A stretch of DNA of 62,323 nt from JBDRCC01 sp043822065 [NCBI: archaeon]. Lineage in GTDB: Archaea > Undinarchaeota > CAZHTU01. Numbering within the stretch: the stretch's first letter is position 1; every line of letters begins with the position of its first letter. The notes under the pieces are model-generated. The model did not search any database and was not told the DNA's origin. It saw only the letters and a program-made list of their open reading frames with translations. Shown here piece by piece: positions 25,833 through 33,589 of the stretch. The stretch is from the NCBI GenBank assembly GCA_043822065.1, contig JBDRCC010000017.1, positions 1 through 62,323 on the forward strand, given 5' to 3'. The position numbers and the translations under genes were made by a program.

Positions 25833-28800
25833 ATGAAAAAGTCGAAGATAGCACTGTTGTTACTACTACTTGCAGCCAGCGTAGCTGCCCTTACAATCAA
25901 CGGCTACTTTAACCGCGTGGCCGGCATTACTGACTACGACCAAGTCCAGTACGGCGTCGTCTTTAATCTTACTGTCAATTTTAGTTCTGACGGAAACTAC
26001 TCCTACTGCAACATCACATCCCAGCACAACAGCACGATATTCGACATGGTAGCTTCTGGCAACGCTACTGATGCTGGCATAGATGTAAACAGTAACTACG
26101 TTTACCTTGCAAACTACTCGTTCAATGTAACGGACTATAATCTCTCAATAGGTCGCCAGCAGGCGCTCACTTTTAACATGACGTGTATTTTCAACACGAC
26201 TGCTAACTACACAGTTAACCAGTCATCCACGAAAACAGTATACATAAGCATACTGAATGCGACATTCTTTAACAGCACTCCGGCGGGTCCGGTCACGATT
26301 GGCGAGTTTGTCAACCTGACAGGAATTGCAGCAAACCTTAATCCTACAATGAACCTGACCGAGCCATACTTCTATGTAAAAGCTTATAACTCTACTGGAG
26401 GATATTACTCGGACATCGCGACACTCTATAACACATCTCTGGTCGGGAACATTAGTGCGCTTGCTGCGGTCCAGGCAAACTTTACAAACATATCTACCGC
26501 AGACTGGCCCGACAACAATATGACCCTCGTCTTCTGGGCAAACGGGACTCAAAACTCCGGCGTAGACAAGTGGGCTGCGTCAAATATCAGCGTCAAGCTA
26601 AGGCCGAATGTTTCGATTGGAATCGACTCATTTGAGCCGGTCGTCCAGCCAAGAAACCTGACTGTCCGCGCAATCGCGAGGTATAAGCCGGTCGGCGTCT
26701 ACTGCAACCTTACGCTTTATTCCGACATGCAGATATGGAACGAAACCGGCAGCATTGTTGGCTCGACGAATTACACGAAAACCGGCACAATAAACAGCAC
26801 GGGCTACTTGTCCGTTACGTGGTCACTTAACTCCACATCCACGTATGCCACGACCTCGCCTGGCTTTAACGTCACTGCCAACTGCTCAGATACGTTCAAT
26901 GTCTCCGGTATTTGGTCCAATTCGTCCTCCCGCTCAATGGTACTCAATACAAGTGCTCCAGTGGCTATGTTCAATGTGACTGCGGCGGCATTTCCCCAGT
27001 ACCTGTTGGAAAACGAGACGTTCACAGTCAACCTAACTATACAAAATATCGGGACAAAAAATGCAACATCCGTGGATGTAATAATCGCGGGCAATTTTAC
27101 AATATTTAACAGCACAAACGTAGCCAATGGCACAGTAAAAAGCATAGAGCGGTACTCTTGCAGCAATATTGAAGGTGCAATCGTCTACAACCAAACTAGC
27201 CTCAACTTGACAAACGGCACTGCAAACCCCTTGCAGGCGGCGATTGATCCCTCTTCCGGGCACGTGTGCAGTGTTAGGTTTACCGTCAATGCGTCTAGCC
27301 GGCCGTCTACCAACCCAGTGTGGTACACCATAAATGCCTCCTCGCCGGATGCCATAAGCAACGTTTCACTCCTGTTAAACGTTTCCATTCTTGGGCATGG
27401 TACGTTCACCTCAAACACCGGCTTGCTAAACTTTGGGCTACTAAACGATACAACTGACACGAATAATAAGACAATTGAGATAATCCTCACACCCTCAGGG
27501 GGCAACCTGATACGTGTCACTTCATATTCGATTGAGCCCTCCTATGGCAATTTCACCTACTTGTTTGACCCACAGCCCACACAGATATCTGTAGCCACCA
27601 GAATAAACGTGACTCTTATCGTTGGCCAGTACACCCAGGCTGGAAATTATACCAACCAGTCAAGCCCATCTTCGGGAGTCTACGCGCCGAATGTGACTAT
27701 AGTAACGTTAAACTCCGAAAATGTGTACATACCGACGAGCTTTAATGTTTCCTATAGGTACTCAAGTTCGGATACCTGCAGCCTGTCAACAACGGCGATT
27801 TCCCTCGTGACCTTAAACAACAATACCCAAAGCGGCAGCTTAAGCAAATCATTTACAGTTCAAAACACCGCGAATGTCCCGTACACGGTTACGGTCGCTT
27901 CCCCCGATAATACCGAGCTGAAGGTGACCGAGTTTGGATATGGTGGCAACACCTATACTGCAGAGTTTGGCTTTACTCTCAGCCCGGGTGCCGTGGGAAC
28001 CGTAACTGTGAACAAGGTTACGCCAAGTGCCGACGACGGCGGCACCAGAACTGACGGCGATGCTGTCAAAGTGAACTGCACTTTTGCCAGCACGTTACAC
28101 AGCAAAAGCATCCAGCTTAGCGCGTACGTGAACCCACAAGGAACCGGCAGCAGCGATGACCCTGGCAGCTCTTCAAGCAGCAGCTCTTCCGACCTATCTG
28201 CCTATTCAAATTATCTCCTTATTACCTCAAAGTCGGACTATACCTCTGTGAAGGAAGTCTACCAGGGCTCCTCGGTCAGCTACCCAGTTGAGGTATGCAA
28301 CGCAGGCACCCAGACAATGACGTCTGTCACAATCAGCGCGACAATCCCGACTGCAGATAATCCTTCTGACTGGGTCGTGCACGAGTTCAAACTCAAAAAC
28401 ATCCCTCCGAACGGGGCATGCCTCAGCGGCACCCTGACGATAGACGTTCCACCCAATGCAAAGGTCGGCGACCACGAAGTAAGGATAAATGCGAAGAAGG
28501 ACGCTGTGAATGAGCGGACGGTGACTGCGAAGATTAAGGTTTTGAAGAAGACGGCTTCGAGCGGAGCTGCAACTCTTACATCTGAAGCCGAAAACACTTT
28601 TTCAGTATCAAATGCGACAATAGCCAACAAGTCAATCATCCTCACAATAAACAAGGCCAGCCAGACTGAGAACGTCACTGCCCACTTCCTCATAATCAGC
28701 CCGAAGGGCAAGGTGCTTTACAACGAGACCGTAATGTTCTCGTTGGCAAACGTAACGGACCAGCTTTCAGTCCCCCTTCCTCTGCTTTTCAGGCTTCCAT

Positions 28801-29297
28801 CTGAGTATAACATGACTGTGACCGTCATGGACCTTGCTGGCAACCTCCTTGCCGAAAAAGCAGTTGCAGTCACAAAGGAGCAGATTGCCGCGGCTGGGCT
28901 GTCCTCCACAATGAAGATGCTTGGCTATGGCGTGCTGATAAGCATCATCTTGGTCATTATAGGCATGTGGGCGTACACTGGAGAGGTGCCCCTCGGAGGC
29001 ATGCTTGGCGGCGGAAGACGGCCGTCCTACGGTCCGCGTCCAAGGCTCAGGCTGCCCAGATTTGATATACGGAGAAGGCATGCGCCGGCTTACCGCGAGC
29101 AGCAGTATTACGCACCGCGCAGAGATGTGCCCCAGGTTTCGTCAGAGGAAATGCGGCTTATTGGGGAAATTGAGCGGCTGGAGCAGAAGGCACGAATCGC
29201 CTACCACGAGGGCAAGCATGCATACGGCAGGGAGCTCACTAACCAGGTTAAAATACTAATGAAGCGGCTTGAAGGCCTTCGCGAAAGGCGCAGGTAA
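25833..29297 (+). CDS. Large sequon-rich surface protein with C-terminal membrane anchor
   Basis: 1154 residues from ATG 25833 (GTG 25815 is in frame six codons earlier; no ribosome binding site decides). There is a signal peptide (SKIALLLLLLAASVAALT), then about 900 residues of beta-rich CARDB/NEW3-like repeats (NIGTKNATSVDVIIAGNF, QNTANVPYTVTVASPD, NAGTQTMTSVTISATIP). N-x-S/T sequons are extremely dense; I count roughly 65 by eye. A Ser-rich spacer (SSSSSSSDLS) follows. A C-terminal membrane helix (MLGYGVLISIILVIIGMWAY) leads to an Arg/Pro-rich cytoplasmic segment and a coiled coil (LIGEIERLEQKARIAYHEG). It is probably a heavily glycosylated envelope protein. Codons are more AT-rich than in its neighbours, and it interrupts the conserved pfdA-ftsY neighbourhood. 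Confidence 0.75.
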   Translation: MKKSKIALLLLLLAASVAALTINGYFNRVAGITDYDQVQYGVVFNLTVNFSSDGNYSYCNITSQHNSTIFDMVASGNATDAGIDVNSNYVYLANYSFNVTDYNLSIGRQQALTFNMTCIFNTTANYTVNQSSTKTVYISILNATFFNSTPAGPVTIGEFVNLTGIAANLNPTMNLTEPYFYVKAYNSTGGYYSDIATLYNTSLVGNISALAAVQANFTNISTADWPDNNMTLVFWANGTQNSGVDKWAASNISVKLRPNVSIGIDSFEPVVQPRNLTVRAIARYKPVGVYCNLTLYSDMQIWNETGSIVGSTNYTKTGTINSTGYLSVTWSLNSTSTYATTSPGFNVTANCSDTFNVSGIWSNSSSRSMVLNTSAPVAMFNVTAAAFPQYLLENETFTVNLTIQNIGTKNATSVDVIIAGNFTIFNSTNVANGTVKSIERYSCSNIEGAIVYNQTSLNLTNGTANPLQAAIDPSSGHVCSVRFTVNASSRPSTNPVWYTINASSPDAISNVSLLLNVSILGHGTFTSNTGLLNFGLLNDTTDTNNKTIEIILTPSGGNLIRVTSYSIEPSYGNFTYLFDPQPTQISVATRINVTLIVGQYTQAGNYTNQSSPSSGVYAPNVTIVTLNSENVYIPTSFNVSYRYSSSDTCSLSTTAISLVTLNNNTQSGSLSKSFTVQNTANVPYTVTVASPDNTELKVTEFGYGGNTYTAEFGFTLSPGAVGTVTVNKVTPSADDGGTRTDGDAVKVNCTFASTLHSKSIQLSAYVNPQGTGSSDDPGSSSSSSSSDLSAYSNYLLITSKSDYTSVKEVYQGSSVSYPVEVCNAGTQTMTSVTISATIPTADNPSDWVVHEFKLKNIPPNGACLSGTLTIDVPPNAKVGDHEVRINAKKDAVNERTVTAKIKVLKKTASSGAATLTSEAENTFSVSNATIANKSIILTINKASQTENVTAHFLIISPKGKVLYNETVMFSLANVTDQLSVPLPLLFRLPSEYNMTVTVMDLAGNLLAEKAVAVTKEQIAAAGLSSTMKMLGYGVLISIILVIIGMWAYTGEVPLGGMLGGGRRPSYGPRPRLRLPRFDIRRRHAPAYREQQYYAPRRDVPQVSSEEMRLIGEIERLEQKARIAYHEGKHAYGRELTNQVKILMKRLEGLRERRR

Positions 29298-29756
29298 TCA
29301 GCGCTGCTGCGGCCTGTACTTCTCAAGCTTTGGAAGTATCTCTTTTATCTGCTCTTCCGAGAATTTGATATTGCTGACAAGCTCGTTTTCGCGCTTTCGC
29401 AGGACTTCCAATTCCTTGTCCATGACCTTTATGGCGTCGTCAACCGGCTTATTAAGGACGGTGCCAGCCCCAACACCAAGCAATACTTCGTCATTCGAGT
29501 CGACTATGGCGCGGACATACGCGTTTCCGCCAATCGGGAGCAGCACTTTGTCGCCTTTTTGTGCGGTCCTAATCCCCTCAATAGTCTCCTTGGACGCAAG
29601 AAAATCATTCCGCACTGATGCGAGCCTCTGAAGCTCGTTCAGGGCTATTTCGCCCTGCTCCTTGAAGAAGCTGTACCTGATGGCTAGTTCCTGCGGGCCC
29701 TCTGGGGATGCCTGTGCCCTTTGCTCAGGCTTCTGCTTTTCTTTCCTTTTTTTCAT
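29298..29756 (-). CDS. pfdA: Prefoldin alpha subunit
   Basis: 152 residues. Two coiled-coil arms flank a central beta-hairpin region containing VLLPIGGNAYVRAIVD and VLLGVGAGTV, the alpha-prefoldin signature. It forms the hexameric chaperone that delivers unfolded proteins to the thermosome. The N-terminal 20 residues are basic and extra (KKRKEKQKPEQRAQA). The gene overlaps the end of the LX gene by 32 bases in another frame. Its stop abuts the convergent surface-protein stop. Confidence 0.93.
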   Translation of the reverse strand: MKKRKEKQKPEQRAQASPEGPQELAIRYSFFKEQGEIALNELQRLASVRNDFLASKETIEGIRTAQKGDKVLLPIGGNAYVRAIVDSNDEVLLGVGAGTVLNKPVDDAIKVMDKELEVLRKRENELVSNIKFSEEQIKEILPKLEKYRPQQR

Positions 29757-29931
29757 TTTTTACCTGTTTTATTCCTTCGAGCTTGATAAAATTCCGCTTT
29801 ATCCTGTGCTTGCTTCCGAAGTGGGTGTAAATTTTTTCCCCAGCGAGCTTTTCAGAGGGCTGGTCTACAACCATGCAGAACAAGTGCATCCCCCTCTTGT
29901 CGCTGAATTTGCCAGACACTTCGTACTTCAT
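29725..29931 (-). CDS. rpl20e: Ribosomal protein eL20 (LX / L18a)
   Basis: 68 residues, the short archaeal LX form. The diagnostic phrase is YTHFGSKHRIKRNFIKLEGI, and it starts MKYEVSGKF. Component of the 50S subunit. It overlaps eL31 by four bases (ATGA). In most archaea aIF6 lies between eL31 and LX; here it is absent. The basic tail (KKERKAEA) overlaps the pfdA start. Confidence 0.9.
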   Translation of the reverse strand: MKYEVSGKFSDKRGMHLFCMVVDQPSEKLAGEKIYTHFGSKHRIKRNFIKLEGIKQVKNEKKERKAEA

Positions 29932-30344
29932 TTTGCAAGCTCCGCCTCAACAGTCGTTCCGTACTTCGAGGCTTTTACCCTGACATATGCTGGCGGCTTC
30001 TGGATGCTTCTGCTCCAAACCGCTTCGTTCAGCTCTTTCCCAATCTTGACGGTCTCGCACTTCATGTGCCTTGTGAGGAATCTCCTAATGAGCGTCATCG
30101 CAAGCGGCGCCCTCTTTGTGCGGGCAGTCCGGTTTGCGTTTCTGAGCGGTATTATGTATATCCTCTCAAGCTCAACCTTTGGCTTCTCTTCTTCTTTCTT
30201 ATCCTTCTTTGACTTTTTCTTTGCCTCCGCCCTCTCCTCCCTCTTGGTATCCGTGGAGTCCTCCTTGGACTGCTTGTCGCGGAGCTCCTTCTTCTGCTCC
30301 GCAGCCATCTTCAGCTCTTTGATTACGTCTTTCTTTTCGCTCAT
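29928..30344 (-). CDS. rpl31e: Ribosomal protein eL31 with charged N-terminal extension
   Basis: 138 residues. The canonical domain is the last ~88 residues: [47 protein letters not shown]. The first ~48 residues are a Lys/Glu-rich extension not found in typical 85-95 residue homologues. Component of the 50S exit-tunnel region. It starts inside the eL39 stop (ATGA overlap) and ends overlapping LX. Confidence 0.95.
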   Translation of the reverse strand: MSEKKDVIKELKMAAEQKKELRDKQSKEDSTDTKREERAEAKKKSKKDKKEEEKPKVELERIYIIPLRNANRTARTKRAPLAMTLIRRFLTRHMKCETVKIGKELNEAVWSRSIQKPPAYVRVKASKYGTTVEAELAK

Positions 30345-30496
30345 AATTTGAGTTTGGTCCTTCTCCAGTTGCGCCTGTATACGTTGGACCTTACCCTCCT
30401 GTTTGTTTTTGGTATGACCCAGATAGGGATAGGCCTGTTCCTGCGGGCTGCCTTCCCAAGCCTCTTTTTTTGTGCGGGTCGCCTTACGTTGACCAT
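30341..30496 (-). CDS. rpl39e: Ribosomal protein eL39
   Basis: 51 residues, exactly the family length. It reads [14 protein letters not shown] at the start, with the hallmark [18 protein letters not shown] and the C-terminal [12 protein letters not shown]. Very basic; lines the peptide exit tunnel. Its TGA overlaps the eL31 ATG, and a ribosome binding site GGAG lies just before its ATG, within or after the PDCD5 stop region. Gene order PDCD5-eL39-eL31 is conserved in archaea. Confidence 0.95.
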   Translation of the reverse strand: MVNVRRPAQKKRLGKAARRNRPIPIWVIPKTNRRVRSNVYRRNWRRTKLKL

Positions 30497-30497
30497 A

Positions 30498-30815
30498 TTA
30501 TCTCCTTTCCGTTGTCGTTTCCCTTTCAGCCCCGAAGGACTGCAGGATGACTATGAGCTGCTCCTCTGTCAGGGGGTTTTCCCTGCTTATCTGGCGGCGC
30601 TTTGCCATCTCCACGATGGATTGCTCAGCGAGGACCGCCTTTTGCGGGTGCGCGTACCTGACGCGGTCAAGCCGGTCTGCCGCCTCCCTCGTTATGAAGA
30701 GCTGTGCGCCCCTCCTCAGCTGCTGGAGGAGCTGTTGGGTGGACTCATGCTCCTTTTGCCGTTGGAGCTGCGCCATCCGCTGTCTCCTTATTTCCTCTAG
30801 TTCAGTATCACCCAT
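30498..30815 (-). CDS. PDCD5-family DNA-binding protein
   Basis: 105 residues, normal length. The N-terminal charged helix ([20 protein letters not shown]) is followed by a three-helix core ([37 protein letters not shown]). The family is called TFAR19/PDCD5; archaeal members bind DNA weakly and their role is not settled. It overlaps the eS19 gene by eight bases and ends one base before eL39. Confidence 0.94.
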   Translation of the reverse strand: MGDTELEEIRRQRMAQLQRQKEHESTQQLLQQLRRGAQLFITREAADRLDRVRYAHPQKAVLAEQSIVEMAKRRQISRENPLTEEQLIVILQSFGAERETTTERR

Positions 30816-31239
30816 TTTTTATCTGGTGAGCTGCTGAATCAAGGAGCTTTGTCCCCTTTGGGGTTATTATTCTGCCTATTACCTGCCGGTTTCTCTCGAG
30901 TTTCTTGGCGTATCCAGCCGATTCCAGCTGCTGGAGTATCTTTCGTAGGATGTTTCCAGAAGCAACGCCATGCTTCTCCGGGGCGGAGCCGCAGTTTTTC
31001 CTTCCGCCGTACTCCTTCTTGAGGTTCCTCACGCCGAGCGGACCGCTGGCATAAAGCCTTCTCAGTACGCTTGCAGTGCGTATGTACCACCAGTCCGGCT
31101 GGTCGGGCGGCCTGTCCTTGAACGAAGCCGTCTTGACAAAAGGCGCCCATGCCGGGGGCTTTATCTTATCTTCTTTCTTCAGCTCCTCGCTTACTTTTTT
31201 TATAAGCAAGGTTCCATCTACATCATAGGCAGTAGTCAT
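30808..31239 (-). CDS. rps19e: Ribosomal protein eS19
   Basis: 143 residues. Winged-helix ribosomal protein of the 30S subunit. Signatures include PPAWAPFVKTASFKDRPP, DWWYIRTASVLRRLYASGPL, GVRNLKKEYGGRKN and ILRKILQQLESAGY. First gene of the transcript running through PDCD5, eL39, eL31, LX and prefoldin. Confidence 0.96.
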   Translation of the reverse strand: MTTAYDVDGTLLIKKVSEELKKEDKIKPPAWAPFVKTASFKDRPPDQPDWWYIRTASVLRRLYASGPLGVRNLKKEYGGRKNCGSAPEKHGVASGNILRKILQQLESAGYAKKLERNRQVIGRIITPKGTKLLDSAAHQIKNG

Positions 31240-31302
31240 AGGAATCTAACGATTGCCCCAGTCTTGTTCAAAAAACTGAGTGGGTATTGATTAGTTAGCC
31301 AG

Positions 31303-31312
31303 CTTTAAAAAG
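31303..31312 (-). promoter_or_regulatory. Probable TATA element for the eS19-prefoldin operon
   Basis: TTTTTAAAGC on the minus strand lies in the 104-base gap between rnp4 and eS19. It predicts a leader of about 40 bases before ATG 31239. Confidence 0.4.
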
Positions 31313-31343
31313 ATTTCGGGCAATGCTCTCCTGAAGCTTAAAC

Positions 31344-31658
31344 TTAGTACGGCACCCTGCGAATTGCGCCGCAGCCAAGGCACGATACTGTCCGTACCCG
31401 GTTTTTGGGGTTCAGGCGCACTCTGCAGTTTACTCCGGGCTTCAGGTATGCCCCGCACGTCTTGCAGAAGCGCTCCTTGCACTGCTTTGGCATCGGGGCC
31501 AGGTAGCGCATGGATATCCTTCTTGCAAGCTCCACGTACCTTTTTGACAGCTCTGGCTCTGACTTAAAGCGGATTTCTGCCTGCTCAAAAAGGATTGCTA
31601 TCCGCTCAAGGGCTATCTGCTTCTGCCAGCCTGGTTTTGCATGCCTTCTGCGCTTCAT
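31344..31658 (-). CDS. rnp4: RNase P protein component 4 (Rpp21 homologue)
   Basis: 104 residues. Zinc-ribbon protein of archaeal RNase P, which processes tRNA 5' ends. Two helices at the N-terminus (QIALERIAILFEQAEIRF, RYVELARRISMRYL) precede the Cys pairs CKTCGAYLKPG and CLGCGAIRR. Its position upstream of eS19-PDCD5 is conserved in several archaea. The start overlaps the CBS-domain gene stop by four bases. Confidence 0.95.
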   Translation of the reverse strand: MKRRRHAKPGWQKQIALERIAILFEQAEIRFKSEPELSKRYVELARRISMRYLAPMPKQCKERFCKTCGAYLKPGVNCRVRLNPKNRVRTVSCLGCGAIRRVPY

Positions 31659-32209
31659 ATTAGGTTCAGTATGTTTGATTTGGTTATTATTCCTATAAGC
31701 TGGGTCCTGTCCATTATGAACACTGCCGGGCTGAACTCTAAAAGGGGAATGATTGACTTCAGGTCAGCGCCCTTTGGCATAATCGGCGGGTTTTCCCGCA
31801 TCATCTTTTCGACTGGCACCCGCTTCAGGCGGCTCGGGTCGTCCTCCCTTCTGACCTGCGCCATTATATCCTCCTCAGTTATCATGCCGACTGGCACGCC
31901 GACCTTGACTATTGGGAGCTGGGAAATTGCGTTCTCCCGCATTACCTCAATAGCCTCACTGACCATGCTTCCGACGGGTATTGAAATGACTGGAGACGTC
32001 ATAACGTCTGCGGCTGTTTTCGTTTCCTTTGCAGCATCGGCTATGGCGGCAAGTATCTTGTTGAGCATTGAGGTGCGAGGGTCGACGTCGCCGCTTTCCA
32101 CCCTTGCGACCATTGCCTGGGATACGCCAGCCTTCCTGGCGAGAGCCTCCTGGGTCAGGCCTGCTTTGATCCTTAGCTGCTTTAGCTCGTATGCAGTCGG
32201 AACTTTCAC
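31655..32209 (-). CDS. XRE-type HTH plus paired CBS domain regulator
   Basis: 184 residues. Residues 1-55 form a Cro/XRE helix-turn-helix (LKQLRIKAGLTQEALARKAGVSQ). Residues 70-184 are two CBS motifs (VMTSPVISIPVGSMVSEAIE, MMRENPPIMPKGADLKSI, LIGIITKSNILN). CBS pairs bind adenine nucleotides or SAM, so this is probably a nucleotide-responsive transcription regulator. It precedes rnp4 with overlap and follows dph2 by 24 bases, within a mixed RNA/translation operon. Confidence 0.92.
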   Translation of the reverse strand: MKVPTAYELKQLRIKAGLTQEALARKAGVSQAMVARVESGDVDPRTSMLNKILAAIADAAKETKTAADVMTSPVISIPVGSMVSEAIEVMRENAISQLPIVKVGVPVGMITEEDIMAQVRREDDPSRLKRVPVEKMMRENPPIMPKGADLKSIIPLLEFSPAVFIMDRTQLIGIITKSNILNLI

Positions 32210-32233
32210 AGAAAAACTATGGTTTCAGGATAT

Positions 32234-33193
32234 TTAAGGATAGTGGGACTCGTAGTCTTCCCATTTGACTTTTCCAAAAAGGACCTCGAGCTCAACTGGG
32301 TTTAGAACCGGCTTCGGAGCGTAATTCGTATAGTCGTCTATTGCAATTCTAGGGCAGGCAGTCGATACAAACACGTCTACTTTTAGCCCAGCGAGCGCGT
32401 CCGGTGAAAGGTTGTTCCCGTAGACCAGCAGCCCCTGCTTATTGTTCTTTTCAATAAGCTGGATAAGCTTCCTGGCAAGAAAGAGGTTCTTCTGGCCCGG
32501 CTTTGTCGAGACGAGGACGCCAAATACCTTCGCCTGCCTGGACTTTTCTATGGCGGCGTGCCTTTTGGTCAATAGCTTTCTCTTAAGCTCGCCAGTCGTT
32601 CTGACTGTGTTTGTCTCCGGGTCTGCGACAATTACGTCTTGCCCTGACCGCATGGCAATGCCAATGGGATGGAAATTGCCAGTCCCATAAAACAGGTATG
32701 CGTCTGCGTCGACCAAGGCGTCAAAGTCGCAACCAAGCACCTGGCCAGGGACCGCGGACTTCTTCCCCCTGCCAAGGACAACTTCCTTGCCGGCAGACTT
32801 GAGCAGGCTCGTTATCTCATTAATTGACCGCAAGTGCTGGGCTGTGGAAAGCAGGCAGACCGTCTTGCCCGTCAGCTTCGGAATGGCCTGCTTAATCAGC
32901 GGAGCCGGGTCAGCGTCGTTCTCAACTGGGACGTACAGCACCGGAACCCTTGATCTTGCGTCGTAATCTGTGTGGCCAAAATGCACAATGGCTTCCGCGT
33001 CAAGCGGGTCGCAGATGTCGCAGGCGCCAAAGCACGGGTCAACATTTATCCGGGCCTCAAAACCATTGTCCGCAAAGCTTTTTGCTATCTCTACCGCCCG
33101 CGTCCTTAACCCTGCTGGAAGCTGTATTGCTATTCTCTTAACAGAACGGCGCTTTAGCCTGGCTATAACTTGGTTAGTATCAAAACAGTACAT
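32234..33193 (-). CDS. dph2: Diphthamide synthase Dph2 (radical-SAM type)
   Basis: 319 residues. Transfers the 3-amino-3-carboxypropyl group of SAM to a histidine of elongation factor 2. Three cysteines that bind the non-canonical 4Fe-4S cluster sit in the expected thirds: FGACDICD (one of two), VLGCDFDALVDAD and STACPRIAIDDY. Other signatures are IQLPAGLRTRAVEIA and VHFGHTDYD. It starts directly after the stop of the small membrane protein upstream. Confidence 0.94.
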   Translation of the reverse strand: MYCFDTNQVIARLKRRSVKRIAIQLPAGLRTRAVEIAKSFADNGFEARINVDPCFGACDICDPLDAEAIVHFGHTDYDARSRVPVLYVPVENDADPAPLIKQAIPKLTGKTVCLLSTAQHLRSINEITSLLKSAGKEVVLGRGKKSAVPGQVLGCDFDALVDADAYLFYGTGNFHPIGIAMRSGQDVIVADPETNTVRTTGELKRKLLTKRHAAIEKSRQAKVFGVLVSTKPGQKNLFLARKLIQLIEKNNKQGLLVYGNNLSPDALAGLKVDVFVSTACPRIAIDDYTNYAPKPVLNPVELEVLFGKVKWEDYESHYP

Positions 33194-33487
33194 CTACTTG
33201 GTCTCTTCTTCAACAATCTCAAGCTTCAATGGGGTCGCCCTTGCGGCTATCAGATTGTAAAGCCCTGCAAAAAGAGCGCCGAACACATAGCCCATAAATG
33301 CCCCTATAATTGGGACTAAGAGCAGGGTCGAAAGCAATCTAGCATTTAGCTGCAGCTGGGCATTCTGGAGTAGCCCTAGTGAAGCTATCAGCATTGAAAA
33401 CAGTACAAGCAAGGTGTATATCACTGAAAAAACGAGTGCTGACACCTTGGCAGTGGATTTGATATCTAGGCGCCGTATTTCTAGCAT
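33194..33487 (-). CDS. Two-helix membrane protein, DUF3566-like
   Basis: 97 residues from ATG 33487. An upstream ATG at 33535 is in frame but adds an atypical peptide. It has two membrane helices (VSALVFSVIYTLLVLFSML; LLLVPIIGAFMGYVFGALFA). A tail YNLIAARATPLKLEIVEE resembles the YNL-x-A-GG-x-LE ending of the DUF3566-like archaeal family. Function unknown. It ends one base before dph2 begins and is divergent from ppsA. Confidence 0.7.
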   Translation of the reverse strand: MLEIRRLDIKSTAKVSALVFSVIYTLLVLFSMLIASLGLLQNAQLQLNARLLSTLLLVPIIGAFMGYVFGALFAGLYNLIAARATPLKLEIVEEETK

Positions 33488-33535
33488 GCCTAAGCTGAAG
33501 CATTCCAGCGATATAAAACTTTCGATAGAAAACAC

Positions 33536-33583
33536 TTATAAATTGGGAATCTGTAGATATAGGACTTACTCTAGTAGGGAGGG
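33536..33583 (+). promoter_or_regulatory. ppsA promoter and ribosome binding site
   Basis: TTATAAAT (33536-33543) predicts a transcript start near 33567. GGGAGGG (33577-33583) is a strong ribosome binding site seven bases before the GTG at 33590. It is one of the few clearly leadered genes in the window. Confidence 0.6.
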
Positions 33584-33589
33584 ATTTTA

